Positions 49,501 to 58,405 of a stretch of 58,742 nt of DNA are shown here, piece after piece. The stretch spans positions 1-58,742 of the forward strand of contig CALHPK010000010.1 of NCBI GenBank assembly GCA_938036315.1, in the 5' to 3' direction. Source of the DNA: an uncultured bacterium (lineage in GTDB: Bacteria; Calescibacteriota; Calescibacteriia; Calescibacteriales; Calescibacteriaceae). The first letter of the stretch is position 1. The number at the start of each line of letters is the position of its first letter. Under the pieces are notes generated by a model. That model saw only the letters and a program-made list of their open reading frames with translations, was not told the DNA's origin and searched no databases. Made by a program: the position numbers and the translations under genes.

Positions 49501-52244
49501 AGACAATAAGCCTTGAGGTATCTGCTTCTGACCCAGATAATTACCCTTCCCCACTTTCATTTGAGTGGATTTTGCAGATATGCGGTCCAAGTTCATGCAG
49601 GACAAAATCCATAGGTAAAGCACCAAAAATTTCATTTACTCCCACAGCAGGTGGATGGAACTATATCTCAGTTTGCGTCTCCGATGGTATGGATTCAGTT
49701 TGTAGCTATAAAAATATGAAGGTACTTTCTACCACACCGCCCAGGATTATATCAGTACAGTATCCAGAAGAGATAACCGAGTATGAGAGAGCTAAAATAG
49801 AAGTTCAGGTGCAATCTCAAGATGGTAGTGATCTCTTTTATTACTTTTATCTTGAGGAAGCCCCCGGAAGAATTCACTACTTGGATTCAAGTTCGCAAGC
49901 AGTGTATGACCCGGTATACTGGAGACCTATAACCGAAGATGTAGTCGCAAAAATAAGAGTTAGGGTTGTCGATAGTTCCTGGAGATCGGACGAAAGAGAA
50001 ATACAAATCAGGGTGAAAAATATAATTTCAGAACCAAAAGTTTCAATCTTTGCCGATAGAGTATCAAGCTCTACTCTTCCTTTCACAGTCAATTTCTGCA
50101 CTAAAGGTGAAAACATTCTTGATCAATATGAGTGGGATTTTGATGGTGATGGAACTTATGATTTCTCATCCAGCTACAGATGCGCTTCGTTTACCTACAC
50201 AAAATACGGAAGGTTTAAGGTGAAAGTTAGAGCTCCAGGGATAGAAAAAGGTGATGCAGAGGATTCTTTAGAGGTTAGCGTGTTCTCTCCCCCTTCTGTT
50301 TCTCTGTACGCTGATAAATTAACAGGAACAAGACCCCTTGTAGTAAACTTTGAAGCAAAAGCGTATGATCCTGATGGCAGTATCATAAGATATATCTGGG
50401 ACTTTGATGGTGATGGTAGCAGTGATTATCAGTCAACAGCAAATACTGTAAGCTTCACATTCCCCATAACATCCCCTGCTAGATTTTATTTCCCCAGAGT
50501 CGTGGTATCTGACAATGACGGCTTATCGGCACTGGGTGTCACATCTGTTCAGATTGTGAATCTGCTCCCGTCTGTTTCTCTCTTCGCAGATCGTACCTCA
50601 GGTGTTGTGCCTATTACCGTGAATTTTGTAGCTCAGGCAAGCGACCAAGATGGCTCCGTTTCATATTACATCTGGAACTTTGGAGACGGGACAACAAGCA
50701 TAACTTATACAGACTCAACAACACATACATACACCTTATCCGGAAACTTTACCGCATATGTTGAAGCAGTAGATAATGAAGGAGGAAAGGCAAGATCAAA
50801 CCTTATAACAATAACCGTTTCTGCTCAGGTTGGATGTGATACCCCCCAAGTTTCGCTTTCGCTTACCCCGAGTTCCGGAACAGCTCCCCTTGATGTAACC
50901 TTTACAGCCACAGCTTATTCAAGCTTCAGCATCCAAGAATATAGATGGGACTTCAAAGGGGATGGAACTGTAGATGCAATATCACAGTCGAACACCACTT
51001 CTTATACATATCAAACCGGAGGACAATATTATCCAAAGGTTTGGGCAGTGAATTCCTGTGGCGGGGTTGGATACGCTACAGCTACAATCACTGTTCAGTC
51101 AGTACATCCACTATTTTCACAAAAGGTCTCTTCTGTTACTACTTATACTCCCTCCGTCTCCAATGATAATGGCTTTTTCATTGCCGATATGAATTCGGAT
51201 GGGAAACCAGATATGATTTTGGGCTCAGGAGAATATGCCTTTATTCTTACATATGACTCAGTAAGTTTTGGTTTTTCAGACTCAAGACAGGTTTTCTCTT
51301 CTGGTGAGATTATCAATGATATAGTTGCCGATGACTTCACAGGAGATGGGAAACTTGATGCTGTGTTCTTAGGTGGTTTTGATAAAGTGGCTTGCTATGC
51401 AGGGGACGGGAATGGACGCTTCAATTCAAGCATAACATGGGGTATAAGTTTACACAGCAACGGAATAGATTGCTTTCCATTTTCTGTGACTTCAGCTGAT
51501 CTGAATTCCGATGGGAAGAAAGACATAATTCTGGGGTGCTCAGGTAAGCCGGTTATCCTTTATGGTAATGGCAATTGCCAGTTTAACTATCAAAATCCTG
51601 TTACACTTCCTATTCCTATTCTTCACGGTTGGCAAACCAAAGTTATTGCAAAAGATATGAATGGAGATGGGTATCTTGACATAGTAGGCAACGAGCGTGA
51701 TTTCGGTTATCTGTGGATCGTAACGGGTCCATCGTATTCATCAGCCATAACCTTTGGTAATTCTATTACCTTTACCGATATTGATGTAGGAGACTTTAAC
51801 GGAGATGGCAAACCAGAGGTAGTCGGAATATCACAATCAAAGTATATCTATATCTTCAAGAATAATTATCCAAATTTCCCTATTTCATCTTCTGTATATG
51901 TTGATATACCTCCAACAACAACACCATACTCCTGTGGGATTGCTCTGGGAGATTTGAATTCTGATGCAATTCCCGACGCTACCACAATATGTTACTCAAG
52001 TGGAGTTACAAACATGAGCGCTATTGCGTTAGGTAAATCCAACGCAACCTTTGACAATCCATATTATTACTACAGTCAGACTTCTCATCCTTTTTATCCT
52101 CTTGCTGACTCAAACTTTAGTGCTATAGGAAGACCCCATATTTTCGTGGTGAATCTTGGAAACAGAAAAGGAGTTATCTTTGTCTTTGTAAATGCCAATA
52201 ACCAGGTTCAGATTGTGATTCTGAAAACCCGTGAGAGCGAATAA
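46548..52244 (+). CDS. giant PKD/FG-GAP surface lipoprotein
   Basis: 1,898 residues, start GTG after AAAAAGGAGG. Signal peptide with lipobox LLGC (Cys30). Then carboxypeptidase-regulatory/Ig-like domains (about 45-130 and 370-425, 'MGRIVDSEGNGIPGLHIQ'), a long helical middle (about 430-760), a Pro/Ser-rich linker (about 735-765, 'APHFTAPPSPSLPSRTPLKP'), another regulatory-like domain (about 885-960) and an Ig/cadherin-like domain (about 965-1060). Four PKD domains begin near 1162, 1248, 1341 and 1433 ('YEWDFDGDGTYDF', 'YIWDFDGDGSSDY', 'YIWNFGDGTT', 'YRWDFKGDGTVD'). Six FG-GAP/VCBS repeats follow (about 1540-1815, 'DMNSDGKPD', 'DFTGDGKLD', 'DLNSDGKKD', 'DMNGDGYLD', 'DFNGDGKPE', 'DLNSDAIPD'), which would bind calcium. 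Adhesion or polysaccharide binding is likely. Confidence 0.85.
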   Translation: MLSKGLADGFYIPKKRLLFLLSLPIILLGCARGCGGVPQKIVQEQNEILISGIVKNSEDEAPVESAIVSVKVDLNNNGFFEPEETFIDTTRKNGFFAVRIPIIDKPASEKTITEKVITTRIITGRVLISVSKEGYAHNSFNTDVGNFAGEIKISPAKTAVDEDVSDGIQFTLTRQRNSLAPKLYGGKNAVMKRITAKSEGEEILATVDISPDDVPKGVQRVSGEATYIDPISNPELMPGGFAARLQEGIITLSSAGVVSAEIYDQNGNPIKAKAKVKVAVPESAYHTLYDYVEETTDKVEVPFWHFNEFDGTWRQSDKLGILVDENGQVITPVRLAKIVTGKEKTKLYTETEVSHFSAWNVDYPVDTHASVMGRIVDSEGNGIPGLHIQTMGNTYGGLGDWKGTYTDSNGVFGVDVKRSESQQPQQPSIPFENDCVWEVNPDTVKKMCPEILDSWWNTLNRDFESIKRAFEQSYKNKWIDQATYDLAKVHLDRARESLERADFKGAKDSINKAINTIGWSGRAADQIFWERLATLQDEATNFLKDQIIGTLQGLALQTIPGSNCYGKISQSTLNFIIENIKLLFNEQLAKSLDEGAIVGTAQITLAQLQNLASTLADEDLIKCFEDITAKLEGGISIGPFEWNNKLKVSKSAGPIFVAQTAALFLDQIMQSWLERGEWKQAKAYETVVDSVNSYMQSVGATLRKIKEAGVDVGQCAELLYSTRSCRQGGGSPAPHFTAPPSPSLPSRTPLKPKSTNPEEVATVLQSIIVEFLKISYNILDVKLKFMNLSGGAEFYSNWAMPSTSANTSFSKVSPPDINRGGAERSRILINGRSIDKLPVTTTVSNTGIDWNNFGSPILGSTRHEELYRSSDLIKNPSRWIGELVLNIKTSKVSGRLMCGGGGKIPCSNLPLVIKGQLSSVPTTTNEKGEFEVSIPPGKVCLHSHFITVKCFEIKGDTNLGDIVISKNLQPRINSLSIPTQASIGETISLEVSASDPDNYPSPLSFEWILQICGPSSCRTKSIGKAPKISFTPTAGGWNYISVCVSDGMDSVCSYKNMKVLSTTPPRIISVQYPEEITEYERAKIEVQVQSQDGSDLFYYFYLEEAPGRIHYLDSSSQAVYDPVYWRPITEDVVAKIRVRVVDSSWRSDEREIQIRVKNIISEPKVSIFADRVSSSTLPFTVNFCTKGENILDQYEWDFDGDGTYDFSSSYRCASFTYTKYGRFKVKVRAPGIEKGDAEDSLEVSVFSPPSVSLYADKLTGTRPLVVNFEAKAYDPDGSIIRYIWDFDGDGSSDYQSTANTVSFTFPITSPARFYFPRVVVSDNDGLSALGVTSVQIVNLLPSVSLFADRTSGVVPITVNFVAQASDQDGSVSYYIWNFGDGTTSITYTDSTTHTYTLSGNFTAYVEAVDNEGGKARSNLITITVSAQVGCDTPQVSLSLTPSSGTAPLDVTFTATAYSSFSIQEYRWDFKGDGTVDAISQSNTTSYTYQTGGQYYPKVWAVNSCGGVGYATATITVQSVHPLFSQKVSSVTTYTPSVSNDNGFFIADMNSDGKPDMILGSGEYAFILTYDSVSFGFSDSRQVFSSGEIINDIVADDFTGDGKLDAVFLGGFDKVACYAGDGNGRFNSSITWGISLHSNGIDCFPFSVTSADLNSDGKKDIILGCSGKPVILYGNGNCQFNYQNPVTLPIPILHGWQTKVIAKDMNGDGYLDIVGNERDFGYLWIVTGPSYSSAITFGNSITFTDIDVGDFNGDGKPEVVGISQSKYIYIFKNNYPNFPISSSVYVDIPPTTTPYSCGIALGDLNSDAIPDATTICYSSGVTNMSAIALGKSNATFDNPYYYYSQTSHPFYPLADSNFSAIGRPHIFVVNLGNRKGVIFVFVNANNQVQIVILKTRESE

Positions 52245-52319
52245 ATAGATATCAATAATAAAATAAAAATAAAAAGTAGATATTAACAAGATAGACATAA
52301 ATAAAAAGTAATTTAAGCT

Positions 52320-53336
52320 ATGGTAACTGTATTTGTGACTGGTGGAGCGGGAGTTATTGGGAGAGCTTTAGTGCCAAAGCTACTTGATCGTGGAGCGCGC
52401 GTCAGGATATATGACCTCAAACCTCCTCCCCTTTACCACAAAGATGTAGAATTCGTAAAGGGCGATATAAGGGATGCAGATAAGCTGAACAATGCTGTGA
52501 AAGGATGCGAAATGGTCTTTCACCTTGCGGCAAAAATGCCCCAAGCAAAACTAACCGAAAAAGGTTTCTACGATTTCAATGTGCGTGGAACCATAAATGT
52601 TGCTGAAGCTTGCATCAGAAATGGAATAAAACGACTCATCTTTGCTTCTACAACTGAAATTTACGGACCCCAACCTGTTAATACTCCCCTCACAGAAGAT
52701 GCGCAAAAACTTTTTACAGGACACTACAGCAAAAATAAATTCGAATGCGAAATGAAACTACTCGAATACCACAAAAAATTCGGACTTGAAGTTACTTTCC
52801 TCAGAATGCCCATGATTTTTGGACCAGGATTCTACCACGAGAAATCTATTCTGGGTGTCTTTATATTAGCAAGATACAGCTTACCGATCCCCATCCCTTC
52901 TCCACATATACCGGTATCTTTTGTGTCAGCTGAAGACTGCGCTGATGCCTTTATCTTAGCTTCAGAAAATCCAAAAGCTGTAGGGGAGGCATTCAATATA
53001 GCAGCGGAAGATCATCCTCAGCTAGGGGCATTTCTTGAAAGTTTCGTTCAAACTGTAGGATCGCGCTCAAAGATAATCGTAATACCTGATAAAATCTGGA
53101 TGTTTGGAATCCAGCTTGCAAAGGTCATTTCAGTGAGAGGGAAATTCTTTTACACCCCTTCTGAACTACTTGACTTCTCACTTGTTGGAGGAGCCTACTC
53201 CATTGAGAAGGCAAAGAGAATCTTAGGTTACCATCCAAAAAAAACGTGCCTACAAGCATGGAGCGATACTTATTCGTGGTTTTTCAGTCAAAAACCTTGG
53301 CAGAGGGCATACATTTTTTTCTTCTTGAGAGTATAA
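52320..53336 (+). CDS. NAD-dependent epimerase/dehydratase (extended SDR)
   Basis: 338 residues. 'VFVTGGAGVIGRALVPKLLD' is the Rossmann GxxGxxG motif, 'GDIRDADKLNNAVKGCEMVF' follows, then 'FHLAAKMPQ', 'ASTTEIYGPQ' and the catalytic 'HYSKNKFECE' (YxxxK). It resembles nucleotide-sugar epimerases and 3-beta-HSD-type SDRs; the substrate is open. It is placed 75 bp after the giant lipoprotein gene and before a fragment of that same gene. Its stop lies in a 16-bp duplication. Confidence 0.88.
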   Translation: MVTVFVTGGAGVIGRALVPKLLDRGARVRIYDLKPPPLYHKDVEFVKGDIRDADKLNNAVKGCEMVFHLAAKMPQAKLTEKGFYDFNVRGTINVAEACIRNGIKRLIFASTTEIYGPQPVNTPLTEDAQKLFTGHYSKNKFECEMKLLEYHKKFGLEVTFLRMPMIFGPGFYHEKSILGVFILARYSLPIPIPSPHIPVSFVSAEDCADAFILASENPKAVGEAFNIAAEDHPQLGAFLESFVQTVGSRSKIIVIPDKIWMFGIQLAKVISVRGKFFYTPSELLDFSLVGGAYSIEKAKRILGYHPKKTCLQAWSDTYSWFFSQKPWQRAYIFFFLRV

Positions 53337-53359
53337 AACTTACAGAGTATAAAACTTAC
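53328..53359. repeat. 16-bp tandem duplication on the epimerase stop
   Basis: AGAGTATAAAACTTAC at 53328-53343 and 53344-53359. The first copy contains the GTA-TAA end of the epimerase gene. Confidence 0.9.
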
Positions 53360-53397
53360 AGCCCGAACAAAGAATTTTTTCTCTACGGTAGTGTCAA

Positions 53398-53503
53398 GCC
53401 AGTTTGACTATCAAAATTATATTACACTTCCTATCTACGGTCGGCAAACCAAAGTTATTGTAAAAGATATCCCAGGTCCACCGTATTCATCTTTACTTTG
53501 GTT
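53398..53503 (+). pseudogene. decayed fragment of the PKD/FG-GAP lipoprotein gene
   Basis: The plus strand here encodes 'FDYQNYITLPIYGRQTKVIV' and 'GPPYSS', closely matching 'FNYQNPVTLPIPILHGWQTK', 'VIAKDMNG' and 'TGPSYSS' at 51580-51745 of the giant gene. Nucleotide identity is plain (for example GGCAAACCAAAGTTATTG in both). Compared with the parent, short stretches are deleted and the frame runs on to 53591 in unrelated sequence, so it is a remnant, not a gene. Confidence 0.85.
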
Positions 53504-53512
53504 GATAGATGT

Positions 53513-54427
53513 TTACAGCGGGAAGAAGCATTTGACAATCTTGGAGTTATACAGATTATCTGGAGGGACTTCTGAGAAGCATTTATTTTGAGCCAGGGGG
53601 CATCTTTTGGCGAATCTACAACCCTGCCAGTTTATATCCTGTGGTGAGCCTGGGATTCCTTTCCCCTTTCTTTGAGGAGTTGCATCAATAAGTGCGCGAG
53701 TGTATGGATGAGATGGAGTGCGCAGTACATCAGATACTGTTCCGTATTCGACTATCCATCCGCCGTACATAACCGCAACCATATCAGAGATCCACGCAAC
53801 CAAGGATATATCATGAGATATGAAAATCATAGCGGATCTGTTTTTTTCGACTATAGTTCGTAGAAGTTTTATAATCTGTGCCTCAACTGTTGGATCGAGT
53901 GCTGTTGTTGGTTCATCTGCTATGATGAGCTTGACCTTGGATAATATAGATATTGAAATCACTGCCCGTTGTTTCATCCCGCCGGATAGCTCGTGCGGAT
54001 AGGAATTAAGCCTGAGTTTTGGGTCAGAAATTCCGACCTCGGCAAAGACTCTTTCTGCCTTGCTTATGGATGATGAGAAACTTTCCTTCCGATGGATTAT
54101 CAATGGTTCGACGACTTGATATCCGACTTTGAAAACTGGATTGAAGACAGAGTGAGGATTTTGCATTATGACGAATATATCTTTTCCTCTTATGCGCTGA
54201 AGCTGTTTTTCGCTCAGGCTTAGTAGATTCACACCGTCAAAGATGATCTGACCAGCAACTTTAGCGGACTGAGGAAGAAGTCTTACAATACTCATTGCGG
54301 TCATAGTTTTGCCAGATCCTGACTCGCCAACTATTCCCAGAACCTCAGATTCAGACAGAGAGAAATTGACAGAATCAACTATTTTTTTTTCTCCGATGGA
54401 TATTGACAAGTTTTCAACTTTTAGTAT
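53513..54427 (-). CDS. oligopeptide/dipeptide ABC transporter ATP-binding protein, start unclear
   Basis: About 305 residues of the OppD/DppD type. Walker A 'GIVGESGSGKTMTAMSIVR', Q-loop 'FVIMQNPHSVFNPV', signature 'HELSGGMKQRAVISISIL', Walker B 'KLIIADEPTTALD', H-loop 'MIFISHDISL', and the C-terminal oligopeptide extension 'HPYTRALIDATP' with cysteines in 'CRFAKRCPLAQNKC' (an Fe-S-type motif in DppD). The frame is open upstream only through tRNA-Leu, so the true start must be after 54438. No ATG, GTG or TTG fits there; ATA 54427 gives the normal N-terminus (LKVENLSISIG), TTG 54409 would cut the first strand. Permease genes are absent. Confidence 0.75.
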   Translation of the reverse strand: MLKVENLSISIGEKKIVDSVNFSLSESEVLGIVGESGSGKTMTAMSIVRLLPQSAKVAGQIIFDGVNLLSLSEKQLQRIRGKDIFVIMQNPHSVFNPVFKVGYQVVEPLIIHRKESFSSSISKAERVFAEVGISDPKLRLNSYPHELSGGMKQRAVISISILSKVKLIIADEPTTALDPTVEAQIIKLLRTIVEKNRSAMIFISHDISLVAWISDMVAVMYGGWIVEYGTVSDVLRTPSHPYTRALIDATPQRKGKGIPGSPQDINWQGCRFAKRCPLAQNKCFSEVPPDNLYNSKIVKCFFPL

Positions 54428-54437
54428 GGGATGAGGT

Positions 54438-54525
54438 TGGTGCCGAGGGCGGGACTTGAACCCGCACGGGGATCTGCCCCATCGCCCCCTCAAGACGACG
54501 CGTCTGCCAATTCCGCCACCTCGGC
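54438..54525 (-). tRNA. tRNA-Leu (anticodon GAG)
   Basis: Class II tRNA: acceptor GCCGAGG/CCTCGGC, D-arm GGCGGAATTGGCAGACG, anticodon stem TCGTC/GGCGA with loop TTGAGGG (GAG), a long variable arm, T-loop GGTTCAAGTCC. CCA is encoded at 54438-54440. It is followed after ten bases by the ABC ATPase reading frame. Confidence 0.95.
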
Positions 54526-54610
54526 CCCTTCAAAAATAAACTCCTTAAAATATAAGGAAAACCAAAAGATATTAAGCGATTTCCAAATTTTTAATGCTCT
54601 AAGATAATGC

Positions 54611-56989
54611 CTAATGGATCTCATCCTTTGCACTAAATTCACCCTCTTCGTAATATTTACCTTTCCATATTTTCTCAGGCGGAGCTCCTAATGCAAGCTC
54701 TATAACCTCATCCATATGCTCCACAAACTTTATATTAATATCTTTCAAAACCTCCTTGGGAACATCTACAAGGTCCTTATCATTCTCCTTAGGCAAAATC
54801 ACATTCTTTATGTTGTATCTGTGCGCAGCCAGAAGCTTCTCCTTAACACCACCTATTGGTAAAACTCTCCCTCGCAGAGTAATCTCTCCGGTCATTGCTA
54901 CATCAGGCTTAGTTGGTATCTTTGTAAGGGCTGACACTATAGCCACAGCTATCGTAATCCCCGCAGATGGACCATCCTTCGGAACTGCGCCCTCAGGAAC
55001 GTGAACGTGGATGTCAGTCTTTGAGTAAAAGTCAGGATCTACACCAAGCTCTCGAGCTCTTGAACGAACATAAGTTATCGCCGCTTTCACAGATTCCTGC
55101 ATAACATCTCCCAACTTCCCAGTTATTGTGAGCCTCCCTGAACCATTTACAAGAGCAACCTCTATAATGAGCATCTCTCCGCCAAACTCAGTCCACGCAA
55201 GCCCCCTAGCTATGCCAACCAAAGGTCTTACATCAACATCAGAAGACTTAAACTTTGGTGGACCTAAAAATTTGATTATATCTTTTGATATTATCTTGAA
55301 CTTCGGACCCGAAGTCACATCTATACTCTCCTCAACTATTTTCCTTGCTATCTTACGCACAACATTCCCTATTTCCCTTTCAAGATTTCTGACCCCCGCT
55401 TCTCTGGTATACTCCCTTATAATCTTGAGTACCGCATCACGCGAGAAATCACAAGTCCCCTCCTTCAGTCCAGAGTTCTTCTCCTGCTTTGGTATTAAGA
55501 ATCTTCTTGCTATCTCATACTTTTCAGCCTCAGTATACCCTGGTATCCTTATGACCTCCATTCTGTCCAGAAGAGCTGGTGGTATGGTGTAAGTTGTATT
55601 GGCAGTGCAGATGAAGAAAACCTCTGAAAGATCGAATTCTATGTCTATGTAGTGATCTAAGAATGAGTGATTCTGCTCTGGGTCTAAAACCTCAAGTAAA
55701 GCAGCGGCTGGATCTCCCCTGAAATCCGAACAAAGTTTATCAACTTCATCAAGAAGGAACAAGGGATTCTTAGTTCCGGCTTTTCTCATCATCTGAATGA
55801 TTCTACCCGGAAGGGCACCTATATAAGTTCTTCTATGTCCTCTTATCTCAGCTTCATCTCTCACTCCTCCAAGAGATAGTCTTACGAAATTTCTATTTGT
55901 TGCCTCAGCTATAGATTTAGCTAAAGAGGTCTTTCCGACTCCCGGTGGTCCAACAAAGCAAAGTATCGGGGCTTTCGCCGGACCTGCTAATTTCCTTACC
56001 GATAAGTATTCAACTATTCTTTCCTTAACTTTCTCAAGCCCCCAGTGATCCCTATCAAGGATCTTTTTTGCTTCCTTAAGCTCTAATTTCTCCTCGCTCC
56101 GCTCGGTCCATGGCAAAGATAAAAGCCAATCAATATAGTTCCTCACAACAGAGGCTTCTGCAGAAAGGGGGGTCATCAATTTCAGTTTTTTTATCTCCTT
56201 GATCACAACATCCCTTACCTTCTCTGGCATATTTTTCTCTTCCGCCCTTCTCTCAAGCTCTTCTATCTCCTCTCTCCACTCATCCTGAACAAAATCACCC
56301 TGCCCCATAACCTCCCCTCTAACCCTGCTCCTACCAAACCCTCTAGCTTTTTTCTCATGAGATAATCCTTCATGCTCTTCAAGAAGAATTGCCCTCAAAA
56401 GCCTTAGCCTTTTTACAATGTCAAGCTCCTCCAAAATCTGCTGCTTCTTCTCAACAGAGATATTTAATTGAGGAGTTATAACATCACACACCTCGCCAGG
56501 ATTTTTTATATCCTGAAGAATATCAACGTACTCAGATGATATCTTCAGCAATTTGCTTACGCTTCTGAAAAGCTCTATGACCTCCTTCATAAGTGCCCTA
56601 CTTTCTGGATTATCTGCATTTGTGTCTTCCAATATTTGAACTTCAGCAATGAAGAAATCAACATTATCTATTACTCTGATAGCACGAGCTCTTTCTAGCC
56701 CTTCAACAACTATCTTTCTGTTTTCGTTAGGAATTCTCTGATGACCTTTTATCTTACCTAATGTACCAATTTCATATATATCTTCTGGTTTTGGGTCATT
56801 TATCTTTGAGTTCTTCTGGGCTGGCAGAAAAATCAACTTCTCATCAGACAGGAGTGCTTCATCAAGAGCTCTTATTGATTTTGGTCTACCAACTATCAGA
56901 GGCATAACAACATGTGGGAAAGCCACAATGTCTCTTAAAGGAATAAGCGGAATTCGCTTTATTCTCTCCATATCAATAAAGTTTAGCAC
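54611..56989 (-). CDS. lon: ATP-dependent protease La (LonA)
   Basis: 792 residues, close to E. coli Lon. LON substrate domain (about 12-205, '[20 protein letters not shown]'), AAA+ module with Walker A '[17 protein letters not shown]' (about 348-356), '[11 protein letters not shown]' (Walker B) and the '[19 protein letters not shown]' pore region, then the protease domain with catalytic Ser in '[13 protein letters not shown]' (about 671) and Lys in '[12 protein letters not shown]' (about 715). It degrades misfolded cytoplasmic proteins. The start may be GTG 56989 or ATG 56971; neither has a clear ribosome binding site. No heat-shock promoter was recognised. Confidence 0.96.
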   Translation of the reverse strand: MLNFIDMERIKRIPLIPLRDIVAFPHVVMPLIVGRPKSIRALDEALLSDEKLIFLPAQKNSKINDPKPEDIYEIGTLGKIKGHQRIPNENRKIVVEGLERARAIRVIDNVDFFIAEVQILEDTNADNPESRALMKEVIELFRSVSKLLKISSEYVDILQDIKNPGEVCDVITPQLNISVEKKQQILEELDIVKRLRLLRAILLEEHEGLSHEKKARGFGRSRVRGEVMGQGDFVQDEWREEIEELERRAEEKNMPEKVRDVVIKEIKKLKLMTPLSAEASVVRNYIDWLLSLPWTERSEEKLELKEAKKILDRDHWGLEKVKERIVEYLSVRKLAGPAKAPILCFVGPPGVGKTSLAKSIAEATNRNFVRLSLGGVRDEAEIRGHRRTYIGALPGRIIQMMRKAGTKNPLFLLDEVDKLCSDFRGDPAAALLEVLDPEQNHSFLDHYIDIEFDLSEVFFICTANTTYTIPPALLDRMEVIRIPGYTEAEKYEIARRFLIPKQEKNSGLKEGTCDFSRDAVLKIIREYTREAGVRNLEREIGNVVRKIARKIVEESIDVTSGPKFKIISKDIIKFLGPPKFKSSDVDVRPLVGIARGLAWTEFGGEMLIIEVALVNGSGRLTITGKLGDVMQESVKAAITYVRSRARELGVDPDFYSKTDIHVHVPEGAVPKDGPSAGITIAVAIVSALTKIPTKPDVAMTGEITLRGRVLPIGGVKEKLLAAHRYNIKNVILPKENDKDLVDVPKEVLKDINIKFVEHMDEVIELALGAPPEKIWKGKYYEEGEFSAKDEIH

Positions 56990-57093
56990 CTAAAAATCAA
57001 AAATTCGGAAAATTCAAATTATTCTATCGCTATATGATCAAACTTATAACAAGACATTTTAGCTTTATATGATTAAATTAATTTATAGTGATC

Positions 57094-58248
57094 ATGAAAA
57101 ATCTCAAGTTTGATGTTATATTATCTCATACCTTCTTTACCTTACTGGCTACTGCCATTGCACTTGCATCATGCGCCAAAAAACCACCTCCCCAAAAAGA
57201 AGTAGGTGAAATCGACGAAAAAAAAAGAAGAGAAAAAGAAGAAATTATAGCAAAAGCAGAAACTTTAACCTTTGAGCAGGCAAAATCTACTTTAGTCCCA
57301 GATCCATACGTTATGTTCGGACTCGGATTAAAAAGAGAAGAACAAAAAAAATTTGATGATGCCGAAAAATTCTACTCCTACACCATAGAACTCAAACCAG
57401 ATTTCACCCAAGCTTGGGTCAATCTCGCAGAACTAAAAGGTAAAACCGGAAAATACGACGAAAAAATAAAAATCTTAGAGAACGCAATGAAAATAATCCC
57501 CCGAGATCCACTAATTTGGGCATCCTTAGCATCCGCCTATGCTGATATAGGTAATACAGAAAAAGCCGAGTCAAAAGTCAAAGATGCCATAAAAGAAATC
57601 GGAATGAGCAAAGAAATAGCAAAGTCACTCGGATACATCTTCTTCAAATCCGAAAGATATAGTCTGGCTCTTTTTGTCTATCAAGACCTACAGGCAAAAT
57701 ATCCAGATGATCCGGATCCATATTTTCTTGCCGGGGAGATCTACTTCAAAGTCGGCAACTGCTTGAAAGCAATCCAACACTACTCAAACGGACTCAAACT
57801 CAAAAAGGACAAAATCATAATGAATAATCTTGGTCTATGCTACTTCAAGCTAAATGCAATCGATGACGCTCAAAAGGTTTTCGAGGAAATTATATCGATC
57901 GACAAAGAGTTTCTCCAAGCCTATGTCCACCTCGGAATAATCTACAAAAGAAAAGGAGAATTCGAAAAATCAGCACAGATGTACAAAAAAGCACTAGAAA
58001 TCCAGCAATCACCGGATATCCTATATAACCTTGCAAATTTGTATGAAACTATGGCATCCTACTACCGTATGGCACCACAGAAAGCTATGGAATACATAAA
58101 CTATGCAAAATCATACCTTGATGAGTACTCAAAATCAGTGGCAGATCCTAAAGAAAAAGAATTCATAGAGAAAAGGAAACAAAAACTCATAAAGGTAGAA
58201 GAAGATATTCAGAAAAAGTTAGAAAAAGAACTTAAAAAACCAAAGTAA
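57094..58248 (+). CDS. TPR-repeat lipoprotein
   Basis: About 384 residues. A signal peptide ends in lipobox 'LASC' (about residue 27), then a charged coiled stretch rich in Lys and Glu and at least seven TPR motifs from about 60 to 320 ('AWVNLAELKGKTGKYDEKIK', 'AYVHLGIIYKRKGEFEKSAQ'). The C-terminus is a Lys/Glu coiled coil. A periplasmic scaffold is likely, similar in type but not closely related to the protein at 9538. ATG 57094 is preferred to GTG 57088. Divergent from lon. Confidence 0.8.
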   Translation: MKNLKFDVILSHTFFTLLATAIALASCAKKPPPQKEVGEIDEKKRREKEEIIAKAETLTFEQAKSTLVPDPYVMFGLGLKREEQKKFDDAEKFYSYTIELKPDFTQAWVNLAELKGKTGKYDEKIKILENAMKIIPRDPLIWASLASAYADIGNTEKAESKVKDAIKEIGMSKEIAKSLGYIFFKSERYSLALFVYQDLQAKYPDDPDPYFLAGEIYFKVGNCLKAIQHYSNGLKLKKDKIIMNNLGLCYFKLNAIDDAQKVFEEIISIDKEFLQAYVHLGIIYKRKGEFEKSAQMYKKALEIQQSPDILYNLANLYETMASYYRMAPQKAMEYINYAKSYLDEYSKSVADPKEKEFIEKRKQKLIKVEEDIQKKLEKELKKPK

Positions 58249-58277
58249 AAGTATATTGCTTTTATCTCCTCCGCAAT

Positions 58278-58405
58278 TTGGGAAATATGCGCGTTGCATC
58301 GCCTTGGGAAACGTGTGCGTGCATCGTCTTGGTAAATATCCGCTGTGCATCGCATTGGTAAATATCCACCGTGCATCGTCTTGGTAAATATCCACCGGCA
58401 TCGCC
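58278..58405. repeat. five tandem units of 25-26 bp
   Basis: Units start at 58278, 58304, 58329, 58355 and 58381, each beginning TTGGTAAATATCC (or TTGGGAAA in the first two) and ending GCATCG plus two or three bases. They are contiguous with no spacers. The units are richer in G+C than the surroundings. The 435-bp gap to 58684 holds no convincing gene; a further weak 22-bp duplication (AAAATTCTTATATT, AAAATTTTTATATT) lies near 58645-58680. Confidence 0.88.

Noticed and set aside
53391-53591. Open frame of 66 codons as a real gene
   Set aside because: Its first half is a shortened copy of FG-GAP coding sequence and its second half is antisense to the ABC ATPase gene; no ribosome binding site.
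54428-54493. N-terminal extension of the ABC ATPase (22 residues)
   Set aside because: It is translation of tRNA-Leu and its CCA end and is not similar to any ABC protein N-terminus.
58278-58405. Possible CRISPR array
   Set aside because: Units are contiguous and near identical with no unique spacers, and no cas gene is present.
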